From Cordia subcordata (lineage: Eukaryota > Streptophyta > Magnoliopsida > Boraginales > Cordiaceae): DNA of 64,000 bases. Shown here one piece after another: positions 1 through 10,891 of this stretch. The notes under the pieces were generated by a model. It ran no database searches. It saw only the letters and a list, made by a program, of their open reading frames with translations, and was not told the DNA's origin. The stretch is taken from NCBI GenBank assembly GCA_028554755.1, contig JAPTOF010000007.1, positions 18,151,001 through 18,215,000 on the forward strand, written 5' to 3'. The stretch's first letter is position 1. The number at the start of each line of letters is the position of its first letter. The translations under genes were made by a program, and so were the position numbers.

Positions 1-662
1 GAACAAAAAAACCTATATATAAATGTAATTGTAGAACACTACATATGCTTGGTTACCCATTTCAAAAGCTAATTATACCATGCAAAGACTATTTTTAATT
101 AAGTACCCTTCATGATTATATATAAAAATAATAAAGATTTAGTCACCACGAACTAATGTGTTACCTCCTATATAATTGTATACTTTGTGAGTTGATGAAA
201 AGATTAGAGGAATATTGAGTCAATGAATTTGAAAAGTTCATGTACTATATACAATATTATCTTCTGTCATTATGGTATACTTAAAGCCTATTTGGATTTG
301 TTTATTTTAAATTGTTTATAAGTAATTGATATTTTTAAGTAACTTTTGATACTTAAAAGCAAGTAAATAAACATTCGAATAACTATATGCTTATAAACTA
401 TTAACTTATTTGGTTTTCATCTTTTGAAAGATCCTTTTGTTGCAGCTTAGACTTTTGCTAAGAAACAAGATGAGAGGAACTTCCTCTCTTAGAATGATCA
501 CTCTCTAATCTAACATTGTCTTCCCTAGGGGAGAAAAAAGATGTACTTCTAAATAATAGTATTTGTTAAAATAACTAAAAAAAGATTATAGGCTACTTTT
601 ACTTATATAGTTATAAGCAAAATTTATCAAACAAATAACTTTTATTTTTTTACTTATAAGTT
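1..662. other. AT-rich intergenic DNA, no gene seen
   Basis: No open frame of note and no recognisable protein. Around 285-410 there is a short 'cctatttggattt'-like stretch that resembles the ends of the MITEs found further right, but I could not find its partner end. Confidence 0.5.
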
Positions 663-1089
663 TGCTCGAATATACATTCCTCCCACATGAAAAAATAATG
701 AAATCTAAAACCACCCTATAAAGATCCTAGGTCATTTATCACATTAACCAATTGATTTTTATAATTAAATTTCAGAATTCTTCACACGGTATCAGAGCTG
801 GATTTTGGCCCAATCTCTCTCGTGCATGCACATGTGACTTGTCTTTGCTTTTTGACTTGTTTGAGCACTTGTTCTTGGTTCTTAGCTTGTTTAAGCACTT
901 GTTCTTAGTTCTTAACGTTTTTGTCGGTTTTTTGTTCTTGTTCCGGGTCACACGTAAGAGGGGATGTTGGAATATATATATTCCTCCCACATGAAAAAAT
1001 AATAAAATCTAATATCACCTTATAAGAGTCTTGAGCCACTCTTAAAATTAACTAATTGATTTTTATGATAGAACTTTACTGATTCTTCA
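663..1089 (+). mobile_element. TRIM (miniature LTR retrotransposon)
   Basis: Two direct repeats of about 125 bp (663-785 and 965-1089), both beginning TG, sharing the run ATTCCTCCCACATGAAAAAA near the start and ending GATTCTTCA or AATTCTTCA, enclose about 180 bp. Just inside the left repeat is CGGTATCAGAGC (787-798), a near-perfect primer binding site for plant initiator tRNA-Met. Just before the right repeat is the purine tract AAGAGGGGA (956-964). The interior has a short internal duplication (about 857-915) and no coding capacity. Short LTRs, PBS, PPT and no genes are the defining features of a TRIM, which is moved in trans by other retroelements. The left flank AAGTT recurs three bases beyond the right end, so the target duplication is uncertain. 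The two open frames across it are spurious. Confidence 0.8.
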
Positions 1090-1757
1090 AAAAAGTTTAA
1101 CTATGGTACACTATACGAAGGAATCTAAGTTCCTCTCCTATAAATTGACACCCACACACAAAAGTTCGTTTTTTGCATCATTTTGTCAACTTAGGTCAAT
1201 GTGTAGTCCGAGGAAACACAATCTATAAGTAATATGTTATGCTATATTATATACCTTGAAATAAATATAATGTATATTTCTTATAATTCATTTCATATTG
1301 TGATATTGCGAGTTATTAGTGTCAAAACTATACATTAATTTATGTCTGACGTGGTTGAAACTTTTGTCTTTCAACTTACTCGTGGTTTAATATTCCATGT
1401 TTATGAAATTACGTTCAATTCATGGAATAAAATATGCAATTTTATCGTGATTTTAATTATTTATCATTTTTAAGGTAAATTTAGTTATTCCAATTAAGTA
1501 CTAACTACAATTTAAAAGTAGCGTTGGAGCTGTGCTAATTAACTTTATACGTTCTTTTGACTTTGATATAATTTTTTGGGACCGTTAGATATATATTTGG
1601 TTTCATTCAAGTGTATGCAAGAATTATAGGAAGATCCTTGAATTAATTAATATTTATATGTCAAGATTATAAACAACTTTACATATAAAAAAATTAGTAC
1701 TTTTAGCATTTAAAAGTTGTTGTGAGCATTTCTCTCGCTGAAAATCTTACCAACTAT
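1090..1757. other. AT-rich intergenic DNA, no gene seen
   Basis: No coding signal. The last five bases (1753-1757, ACTAT) are the left target-site duplication of the large nested copia element that follows. Confidence 0.5.
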
Positions 1758-2357
1758 TGTTAGTAAATAAAGCGTGATAGATTCCAGAATTTGTAGAAAT
1801 TGAAATTGGAATTAAACTAAATAATTGTATTTTCTGGAAATAAAATTGCAGTGGTACAGAAAATGCAAAATGCAAAAAGAATAGATAAACTGAAACCTGA
1901 ACAAATCAATCTCTTTAAGAGATTTATGCCCCCACGATGGCTTTTATTAGGATACAACGATTTCTACCTCTTACAAATTAGTAGCACTTTGGAGTAAGAG
2001 TTTGCGAACTGTTATGTATAGAATGAATTCTCTACCGAAAAGGTATGTAGAATGAGTGCATGCAACATGCTATATTCGAAAACTTGTTGTTGTGGGTAAG
2101 GTGCACCACTGAAAACTACTCCTTAGAATGTAAGGCAGTGGTCAGCCAAACGTTCATATTCAATGAGTTTCCAATGCGTAACAAACAAAACCTTTGTGGC
2201 AATGAGTAGCCAAAAACATGTGTAGCCAAATGGTTGAAGCATCAACCGAGCCTTCAATAGCAATGGTACCAAGATCTGACCTAATCGACAAGGATCCTGA
2301 CCTAATTTTGGGTCAAAGTAACTTTGACCTCATGTCAAAAACCACTATAATATAACA
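1758..2357 (-). repeat. 3' LTR of copia #1
   Basis: About 600 bp, homologous over most of its length to 17110-17600 and 18540-18646. Shared words include the TTGTTGTGGGTAAG block (near 2089 and 17450), TAGCCAAAAAC, and the TTTTGGGTCAAA...TTTGACCTCATGT block at the outer end. Relative to the 5' copy it lacks about 450 bp of middle sequence, so one LTR lost or the other gained material. Confidence 0.75.
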
Positions 2358-2918
2358 CTTCCCCAGATGGATGAAAATTACCTAATCATCATCCATGTAG
2401 ACACGAGAGAGAGTTCGTACAAAGGCATTGCTTCAATATAGATAGCTTTTGGCCTTGAACCTTTCTTAGTAGGCACTATTGGGTTCACTTGCTTACTAGT
2501 GAACACAATGTCCTGAGCTATTTAGCTTTTGTATAAACCCAAAACAACAGTGCACGTACACTACCTCTCAATTCACTACCAGTTCTCACGTTTGTGTTTA
2601 TTTTGGCCTTGAACAACTCTCAATATTCATGAGTACTCTCAGAGGATTTAGCCTTCAAACCTTATAAGAGCAGCCCCTCTATACGCATATAGGTGATTCT
2701 TCATTAGAAGTATCCTATATACCCCCATTTAGTCTTCTTAAGTTAGGAAAATCATTAAAAGCAAAGCTTAACCTAGAATGAACATGTTATAATGTCTGCT
2801 CGCCATAGGAATAAGTAAGAGGAATAAGCCACTGCTATGCTTGAATAAAGTCACATACAATCTAGTTTCCTCTTTGAACCAAGATTCAGGATCTGCTACA
2901 ACAAAGTAGGATTGTTAC

Positions 2919-4300
2919 TTATGATGACCCTTTGATTAAAGGCTTTAGACCCATTCCACTTGACGACTTAAGGACTTGCTTTCTATTAACACCTTTGGTA
3001 ACCAAATCTGCAATGTTATCCTTAGACATGACATAGTCAAGACTGATAACCCCATTAGAGAGTAACTGCTTAACAATGTGATGTCCACGACGTATATGTC
3101 TAGACTTATCTTTATACATCGTACTCTGTGCCCTACTAATAACAGACTAACGGTCACAGTAGATACTGGTAGTAGCCATAGGCTTTGGCCACGGAACATC
3201 ATGCAAGAACTGTCTAAACCATTTAGCTTTCTTCTCCATCTTTGTCCAAAGTTATAAACTCATATTTTTATAATGGATCTAGCTATATATGTTTGCTTAG
3301 TAGGTTTCCATGACACCTGTGCAACCTTTAAGATAAAGACATATCTGTTAGTGGATCTTGAGTCTATCGTATCTGATATCTAGTTGGCATCACTATACCT
3401 TTCTAGTACTATTGGATATCTAGTATAGTGCATCCCACAGTTCAAGGTATATCTCAAGTATCTCAAGATCCTAAGAATAGCAACCCAATGGGCGAGCCCT
3501 AGATTAATAATGTATCTCAAGAATCTCAAGCATCCCATAGTTTAAGGTGTATCTCAAGTATCTTAAGACCCTGAAACTAGTAATCCAAAGGGCAAGCCCT
3601 GGATTAATAATGTATCTACTTAGCAATGTTCACATCACAAGCTATATTAGGTCTTGTATAGTTCATAATGTACATTAAACTCCCTATAATGCAAGAATGC
3701 TTGAAAAGAGATACCCTTTCTCCTGTATTTTTACTTAGATGCACGTTTGCATCCAAAGGAATTTTTTGCAATCTCGTTATCATTCTTATTGAAGTTCTCT
3801 TGTATTTTCTTAATGTGATAGATTGGGACAAGGCTAGGTCGTCGGAGTCCTTGTGATTTTAACGCCCAAAATCACATTTGCAACACACATGTCTTTTATT
3901 TCAAAGTTTCGTGAAAGCATTTTCTTAGTAGACACAATAGCTTCATTATTACTTTCGATCATAAGCACGTCGTCTACATAAAGATAAACAATGACAAAAT
4001 AAAGATTTGTGCCTCTCTATTTGACAGATTTCTTATATCATTGATCTTGAAGTCATTCGTGAGTATGACTTGATTAAATTTCATGCCATTATTTGGGTGC
4101 TTACTTCAATCCATAGAGAGATTTCGCAAGCTAACATACTTTTTTCTCATTACCTAGAACTATAAACCCTTCAGGTTGTTCCACATAGATCTCTTCCTTT
4201 AGATCTCCACTTAAGAAAGTAGTCTTAACATTTATTTGGTGGATCTCTAGGTCGTATATAGCTCTTCTTTCTAGCTATAGTCATTTATAACTATAGGGGC
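2919..4300 (-). pseudogene. Copia #1 reverse transcriptase and RNase H remnant
   Basis: Minus-strand frames recover copia pol C-terminal pieces in order. Near 4160-4230 is the segment around the [14 protein letters not shown] motif, near 4105-4140 an SLYGLK-type motif, near 3960-3990 a YVDDV catalytic motif of reverse transcriptase, near 3616-3700 the GSLMY...TRP segment, and at 2919-3119 the RNase H tail with a KDNIAD...TKG motif. Frames are broken repeatedly, and a roughly 90-bp block is duplicated in tandem (3430-3517 and 3530-3618). In life this enzyme would copy element RNA into DNA inside virus-like particles; here it is inactive. Assignment to copia rests on motif order and on the upstream gag and integrase. 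Confidence 0.8.
3430..3618. repeat. Tandem duplication within copia #1 pol
   Basis: Two direct copies of about 88 bp with a 100-bp period, each starting GCATCCCA and ending TTAATAATGTATCT. They differ at around ten positions, so the duplication is old. Confidence 0.7.
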
Positions 4301-4849
4301 CTTATATTTATTAATCCATCCATCAACTTTCATCTTCTTCTTAAAAATCTATTTACACCTTAAAGGTTTACTTTTATGACGAAAATGCAGTAATTTCCAT
4401 GTATTATTATGCATGATGGACTCAATTTCACTATTAATAGCTTCTTTCAAAAGAGGCGTTTCAAGAGTAGACATAGCCTCTTTGATGGTCTTGGGCTTAT
4501 TTTCTAACATAAAGGTTACAAAGCTAGGCCCAAAAGACGTAGACGTTTTTGCTCTCTTGCTATGTCTTGGATTATTCAGTTCATCAATTGCAGTCTCTTT
4601 ATCTAAACCTAACTATTCAAAAGTTATTTTAAAAGAACTTGGTTCATGTACATCATTGTACAGAAATGCCGTTTTCAAAATTTGGCATTCTGTGACTCAG
4701 TGACTATATTAACATGTACGTTGGATATTTCAAACCTATGCACAAGAAATCTATTTGTAGCACTGTTTTGTGTGTATCAAATAAAAATAAAATCAACAAT
4801 TTTTAGCCAATTTTGACAAATTTTAGGAGTCGAAAGTCATATTTTAACT

Positions 4850-6050
4850 AGATAATCTCACACACTTAAATGTTTATAAGAAGGTGGCTGGTCTTTCCAT
4901 ATTTCTTATGGAGTCTTATTAAATCTCTTGTGGAATGCCTTTTTTAAATACAGTTTGCAATGAAGACCCCCCTCTCACCACAAGTTCTAAGGTAACCCCA
5001 AGTTTATCAACAAAGCGTTCATCGTTTCCTTGAGAATTCAGGTTTTGCGTTCAGCAACACTGTTTTGTTGAGGAGAATAAAGGTTATCATTAGGTGAATT
5101 ATTCCATGTTTAGCACAAAGTGCTTCAAAAGAGTATACATATTCTTCCCCAACTGCTTCAAAGTTTTAATCTCTTCACCAAGATGATTTCAACCTCAATT
5201 TTGTATTACTTGAAAACATCTAAAGCTTCATCTTTATACCTAAGAAAGTATACACAGAAATACCTTGTGCAATTATTGATAAAAGTAATAAAATACTTAC
5301 CACCTCTAGTTTGCACAAATTTTAGGTCAGAAATGTTACTATATAGATTAGTTTTAAAGCTTTTGTAGACCTTTCTATTGATTTGAAGGATGTCCTTGTT
5401 AGTTTTAATTTCACACAAATTTCACATTTCTTGTAGTTAGAAAATCCACACCAAGGATTAGGCCTATTTTCACAAGTCTATTCAAGGAATCAAAATTTAC
5501 ATATCCTAATATTTTATGCCATAAATAAAAAGACTCAAGAAAGTAAGAAGAAGCAACATTTTCATTAACAACATTCTTGCCTGAGGGATTGCCATGCATA
5601 TTCTCTTTTGGGACTTGGGCTCTAACACTTAACTTATACATCCCTTCATAGAGATAGCCTTTGCGTACAAATTCATAACCTTTTATAAGTGTGAACTTGT
5701 TTGCATTAAAAAGTATAGAAAGTTTGGCTTTACCTAATAGACATTTGGACACTAAGTTTCTCCCAATATCAAAAAAATGTTAAACATTTTTCAAAGTGAG
5801 TTTAACTCCAAAATTCATTTCTAGAACAACATTTTATGTACCCATCACTTGAGAAGTTAAAGAGTTCCCCATGTATAGGACATCGCTTCTAGAGTTGCAG
5901 TATAAGGCGAGAACAACTTCTTTTCTAAATAGAGATGTCTTGTAGCTCCTTTATTGATGAACCATTGTTTTGGATTCTCCACCATGTTCACCTCTAACAC
6001 AACTACATATATGTTCATGTGTGAAATGTCTTCTTCTAAGTCATTTATGA
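4850..6050 (-). pseudogene. Copia #1 integrase and protease remnant
   Basis: On the minus strand, 5857-6050 carries an aspartic-protease segment with a mutated active-site region (expected DSGATRH, read as NKGATRH). At 5411-5600 is a pre-integrase segment with the LWHKILGYVN motif, and at 5206-5418 an integrase core segment (YFITFINNCTRYFCVYF). Near 5040-5110 is the integrase PQQN-VAERK signature. Multiple stops and frameshifts separate the pieces. Order on the minus strand (protease, integrase, then RT/RNase H at lower coordinates) is that of Ty1/copia, not Ty3/gypsy. Confidence 0.78.
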
Positions 6051-6302
6051 CATTTACTTGTGCATTCCTCTTGTTGATATTGCCTTTGCTCTTTCTCAAC
6101 CTATAATCTTTGGCCTTATGACTGGGTTTTTCATAAATATAGCATGTTTCTCCAAATTGCTTCTTTTTTTTCTCAGCAACCCCTTTGCCTTTTTGCTATT
6201 GAGTGGAGAGCTTCCTCTTTTTGTTGGCATTGCTACCTTGCTCAACTATGCTAGCCATAGAGCTCATGCTTGGAACACCCTATTTCTCAGCAAACTAGTT
6301 AT
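6050..6302 (-). pseudogene. Copia #1 gag C-terminal part, zinc knuckle
   Basis: Minus-strand reading gives a diverged CCHC knuckle (CYIYEKPSHKAKDY) followed by a basic stretch running into the protease. The reading continues on the far side of the solo LTR (7941 onward), which shows that the LTR landed inside gag. Confidence 0.7.
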
Positions 6303-6565
6303 TGATGTGTGTCATTTGTGCATATTTGCATCTAGTTTTTGCATGCACATTTAAGGGTGTTTAGAGTATAATTGAGTGCACTTAGTATAAAGTTTATGCA
6401 TATTTGATAATATTTGTACATAATGTATTTAGGTGCATAATACTATACTAAGTGTTATATTCCATGTTTTATGAGTGTTTTGGAAGGGTTCAAGCTTATG
6501 CGAGGAAGAAATGAGCTAACGAATGAAGACCGAAAGAAAAGGAATAATGAAGAGATCATTCTAAT

Positions 6566-6770
6566 CCAGCCGGTCAACTTAGAAGAAGAGCCGGCCTACC
6601 GTCTAGATCGACCGGCCGCTCCAGAGAATAAAGAATTTAAGCCGGTCGAGTTCCTCAAGAAGCCAGTCGACCGGATAGGTCGACCGGCCATTCTAGAGAG
6701 CATCATGATCTAAGCCGGTCGAGTAAGAAAGAGGAGCCGGTCGACCGGCTAGGTCGATCGGCTGTGCGCT
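6566..6770. repeat. GC-rich palindromic repeats in the solo LTR
   Basis: The motif GCCGGTCGA and its inverse TCGACCGGC recur about ten times in 200 bp, several as near-perfect palindromes (for example GCCGGTCGACCGGC at 6737-6750). They lie just upstream of the LTR's TATA-like box, so they may be upstream promoter repeats; that role is inference. Confidence 0.7.
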
Positions 6771-7286
6771 GAAGCTATTTATAAATTGCTCGTTTCAGCT
6801 CATTTCCGAGGGAAGGAACTTTTATTTCTTAAATCCTAATAAACCCTAACCCTTTACCCACTTCACAAAACACCCTAAACCACCATCTAAACCCCACACC
6901 AATCTAGGATTGAAGCATTAAACAAAGATTTGAAGGATTTGTCCGGATTTCGAAGCAAGATTTTAGGGAAGTTCTTCTTGTTCTTTCTCTATTTCTTGTA
7001 AATATGTTGCTAGATTAGGCTAGATTTGGGGTTGATTGTTGTTGTATATTAGATTAGGGCTTTGAATAATGGATTTGTGTAAATCTCTGGCTCTTAATAC
7101 ATGTTTATTTACATAAATTTATGGCATGATTCAATATGTCTATGTATTGGAAATCAAACATGTCTATGTGTTTGTTAAAATGCCTAAGTGAATATGCATA
7201 TGTTATTTGTGCTTCAAATGCTCTTATCTACTTATATGGGTGATGTGATTGTGCTTAATCTCGTGGCTTTGCTTAGTAGAGTAGCC

Positions 7287-7546
7287 TTTAGCTTTAAATC
7301 CAACTAATAGGTTACATGCTATGCTTAGTCGAGTTTAAATGCTAGTCTATGGCTTTAAATCCAGCCAAGCGGACAAGTTAACCTAGACTAGAGTATCCCT
7401 CACCCACGTTAGTGTTGGTTAATCGAGCCTTAATGTCACATAGTGTTTAGGTGCTAGTCCTTGGCTTTAAATCCAGCCAAGAGGATAAGTTCTAAGCACA
7501 GATTGCGTAGGCTAGGAGGGATTGGCCCTTAGCTTTAAATCCAGCT
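7287..7546. repeat. Four spaced copies of a GGCTTTAAATCCAGCC motif
   Basis: Near-identical 16-18 bp words at 7287, 7348, 7460 and 7528, spaced 61, 112 and 68 bp, lie in the transcribed part of the solo LTR. Neighbouring text (GTGCTAGTC, GGTTAA) is also partly repeated. Function unknown. Confidence 0.65.
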
Positions 7547-7940
7547 AACGGGTTGAACCACTAGCATTGGTTAAGAGAGCCCCCGATCAACACAACAGCA
7601 ATAGAAGTCCTGAGCCTTAGATAGACATCATATGTTATCATAGACTAAGTCTTGTTGCAATGCAATCGCCCTAGGTCCCCTTCTTCTTTACTAGTGTTTC
7701 CTTCCTTAGTTTGGCTCCTTTAAGTTCCTCCATAGATTACTTTTTATTTTCCTTTTTCCGAGCTCCCTTCCATCCCAAATATGTACACACATGCACGTAG
7801 CTAGTTTAAGGCACCCGAGCACATAGAGACTAAACTAAGGTAGCCTCCCTGTGGATTCGACGCCGCACTTGCACACACTGTACTACACATGTCTCGTGCA
7901 CTTGCGGGCTATTTAGGCTTGTGCTCAAATAGCGATATCA

Positions 7941-8620
7941 GTTGTCTTCTTTAATCTTAGGCCTCAGGATTACATTTTTCATGGACACATCTTTATGCTT
8001 GTACTTGAAGAAATTCTTGAAATCCTTCCATCTTAATGGCATTTTTCAATTAGAGAACCCACTTGGAAAGATTCGCTTAGAATCGTTCCCATAGTCAAGA
8101 TGTCACAGATAATCATCTGATACTCTTATGCACCTGCGACATCACAATATTTGAATATGTCATAGAGAAATCTAAAAATCATTCAATCATGAATTTCTTC
8201 ATGCATGTACTTTCAATTTCATATTTTTTCTCTAAAGACAACCAAATTTTCTTTACACTATTACATCTCATGTATAAATTGTGCGACTAATTATCTAAGC
8301 AATCCAAAATGCAATTCTTGCAAAGAAAGTTGCAGTGCTTCTAAGTGTCAACTGCTGCCACCTCTTGCATATTTAGTTCTTCTCCTACTGAAGGGGCATT
8401 CTGTTTTATGTACATGAATAACCCTAGGTGGTCAAGTAAAACTCTATCTTGAGTAGCCACTGCTTAAAGCCCTTGCCAGAAAATTTTTTGGCTTCTCTAG
8501 ATGAGATTGAGGCACACAGCTCAATGGTGCAATCACTGTCACTGTCCTGTTTCTGAAGGCATTACTTGGTCCAGCATTGGTTGCAGTCTGGCAAGTCAGT
8601 TTTGTTGGTCCATTGTAGTT
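7941..8620 (-). pseudogene. Copia #1 gag N-terminal part
   Basis: Minus-strand translation (with breaks) matches the gag capsid layout of Tork/Tnt1-like copia elements. It runs from a KFSGKGFKQWLLKIEFYLTT segment near 8440-8500, through a KKIWLSLEKKYE segment near 8200-8260, to a LRWKDFKNFFKYKHKD segment near 7990-8040. Capsid would package element RNA; this copy has several stops. It is interrupted at 7940 by the solo LTR and resumes at 6302. Confidence 0.72.
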
Positions 8621-8893
8621 CTAGTTCCCAATCCCTGCATAGTCTTAAAAACCTGCACAGTGATATTTCCAACATTTGTACTATGGTTTCAATTGTGGGA
8701 GTTGTTCCAATAATTCCAATTTGAATGTTGTTCCCAGACTAGGGTTGGTTATTGGTTCTAATGTTCCCAGAAATTCCAGAAAACATTTTTCCAAAAATAG
8801 TTAAGGTAATCAATCAAGTAATAATTTTGTACTAAAAATAGAAGCATTTGTACCTTAAAACCAAAAATCATAAACCAGATTTAGTAATTTCTT
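8621..8893 (-). other. Copia #1 leader and degenerate gag start
   Basis: Non-coding or too decayed to read. It ends at the copia #2 insertion point, where the host bases TTTCTT (8888-8893) are repeated at 17099-17104. Confidence 0.5.
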
Positions 8894-9316
8894 TGATGGA
8901 GATTAAACGCCTATAATCTTAAGTAAATATAAATAAACTTAGAAGATAACATGCCCATAAAATATTCTACTTGTATTACTGATCAAAAGGCACATAATAA
9001 ATAAGTACCTCAATTCCACAGCCTAGAAGTCTCTGTTGCAGTAAGTCTCAAGTGTTGTCTGCTTTGAGAGAGAGAGAGAGAGCAGAGTATCATACAGAGA
9101 AAAAGTTTTTTCAGAGAGAGAGAGAGAGGAGAATTATCTGATAATCAATCAATTTTTTTCTCTTTGTGTCAGTTGTATTTTTGAATACAACTACTGTCCT
9201 TAACTGCTCTAAGCAGTTATTTTTGCTTTTACTTTTTATCTGGGTCAGGTTGACCCATCATGGACGATCTGATCCAAAATCTAATATCTCCCAATCACCT
9301 ATGATGGGCTCAACAT
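8894..9316 (-). repeat. 3' LTR of copia #2
   Basis: About 423 bp. The block 8985-9290 matches 16755-17045 closely, including GGCACATAATAAATAAGTAC, a GA-rich tract (9069-9130) and a GTTGACCCATCATG block. The block 8894-9005 is the reverse complement of 12935-13043. On the minus strand it ends AATCTCCATCA. Confidence 0.75.
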
Positions 9317-10273
9317 AACTTTTGCTCTTCTTTATACTACAATGTTTATGCAAACTAATAGGCCGTGCAACTAGCTTACTTCGAGAGCTCTAATATTATA
9401 TATCTGTTAGAAGTATATAACTGCTCGAATAATAGGACATGTCAATAGAGTAGTTCACATATACCAGACCCTAGATCATCAAGTCACAATTGCATATCAC
9501 ATAGATCTCATCAAAACATTATTAACTTGTTGTATCCACAATCGTGCTATATAGCTCAAAATGATCATAATTGGTCGACGAATGAATACAACTTGAAAAT
9601 TTTGACATCAACAACAAGAATGGTCTTCTTCAATCTACAATCTCTTAATCCTAATTTAGTTTACTTTTCTAGAAATACCTCACTAGATCAAATCATTCAG
9701 GACCATTGGTAATACTCCAAGATAGCAAACACTAAATAAGATCTCAAAAAACATATAGGGTCTTAAGGGTACTAAATTTCCAAGGTCTCACACAATGAAA
9801 AGTCGAGATCTATACTTTCATTTCCTTGGTGATCAATTTAAGTGCACATAGTATGAAATATGTGCTACGATATTTTCTCCTTTCTCATGGAGCGTATGTC
9901 TTGCTATTAGCTAAATACCATACAGATGTTAGTCTAGATATGCTCATGTCTAATTTGAGTTCTCCATACTACTCATAATAAATTCACTTAAACTCACATA
10001 TGGGCTCAAAGATAGATAAAGTGAATTGTAGGAGAAATTCACCCTGGGTCGTAATTATTACACCTTTGACCTTGACAATTGGCTTAAAATTTGTCTCATC
10101 TCTATTATCACAAGGTAATAGAGGCGATTACTCGTATGAGAAGCCTAATCTTCAATATGTCCGACATACATTTTTAAATGCACATAACATTTTCATGCAT
10201 GTAACAACAACTTCATAGATATTAAAACATAATCATTTACTTTGTGAACATATTAAAAATAACATCCAATACA
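9317..10273 (-). other. Copia #2 non-coding region between RNase H and 3' LTR
   Basis: About 950 bp with no credible coding frame. A purine-rich tract (minus strand GAGAAAGGAGAAAA, about 9880-9893) lies inside it. Some copia lineages have a long 3' non-coding segment, so this may be native, but a further decayed insertion cannot be excluded. Confidence 0.45.
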
Positions 10274-10886
10274 TTAACATTTGCACAGTCCTAGAGATTC
10301 TACATGGTTCATAAACACATCTCTAGGAATCGATTTCATCATGGGATCTGATAACATCTTATTCGTAGATATATGGTTCATGTTCACTTCTTTGCGTGCA
10401 ACCATGTATCTGACAAAAATATATTTGGTATCAATGTGTTTAGTTTTGCAGTAAAACTTGGGATCTTTTGTATAGGCGATTGCTACTATATTGTCATAAT
10501 TAAGCGATACTAGACGTGGAGCATTATCAACAACTCTTAAGTGATCCAAGAATCTCTTAAGCCACACAGCTTCTTGTACTGCTACTGAAAAAGCCACAAA
10601 TTCAGCCCCTATTTTGGACAAAGCTACACAACTTTGTTTCTTACTACTCCAAGAAATAACGCCATTATTTAGTAAGAAAACATATCCAAAGGTAGATGTT
10701 CTCTCATCTAAATCTCCTCCCCAATCTTTATTAATATAGCCTTCTAATCACAAATCATTCTCTTGATAGCATAATGCATAATCAGCAATACCTTTTAGAA
10801 ACCTCAAAATCCTTTTGATGACTTTTCAATGTTCTGGACCTAGGTCAGATTAGTACCGACTTACCATTGTAATAGCAAAACAAATA
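10274..10886 (-). pseudogene. Copia #2 RNase H region
   Basis: The 115-residue minus frame ending at 10274 and its upstream continuation give a typical copia RNase H layout. There is a GYINKDWGGDLDER-TSTFGY segment near 10690-10745, an ISWSSKKQSCVALS segment near 10620-10660, then E-FVAFS and a TKHIDTKY-F-R motif. It lacks in-frame starts and is part of the polyprotein. It joins the RT part at 12204 once the solo LTR is set aside. Confidence 0.8.
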
Positions 10887-10891
10887 TCAAG

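Larger units (their letters stand above)
6303..7940 (+). mobile_element. Solo LTR, probably Ty3/gypsy, inside copia #1 gag
   Basis: A 1638-bp block begins TGATGTGTGTC and ends GATATCA, flanked by near-identical 5-bp duplications (GTTAT at 6298-6302, GTTGT at 7941-7945). The host gag frame continues across it. Near its end it has CTGTGGATTCGACGCCGCAC and TGCACTTGCGGGCTATTTAGG, wording typical of long gypsy LTR ends. A TATA-like TATTTATAAAT lies at 6775-6785. No internal domain or second LTR is present, so it is best explained by LTR-LTR recombination. The 80-codon frame at 6471-6713 lies in the GC-rich repeats and is unlikely to be a gene. Confidence 0.78.

Noticed and set aside
6471..6713. 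An 80-codon plus frame rich in Pro, Glu and Arg
   Set aside because: It lies in the GC-rich repeats of a solo LTR; its composition follows the repeated CCGGTCGA words and no domain is visible.
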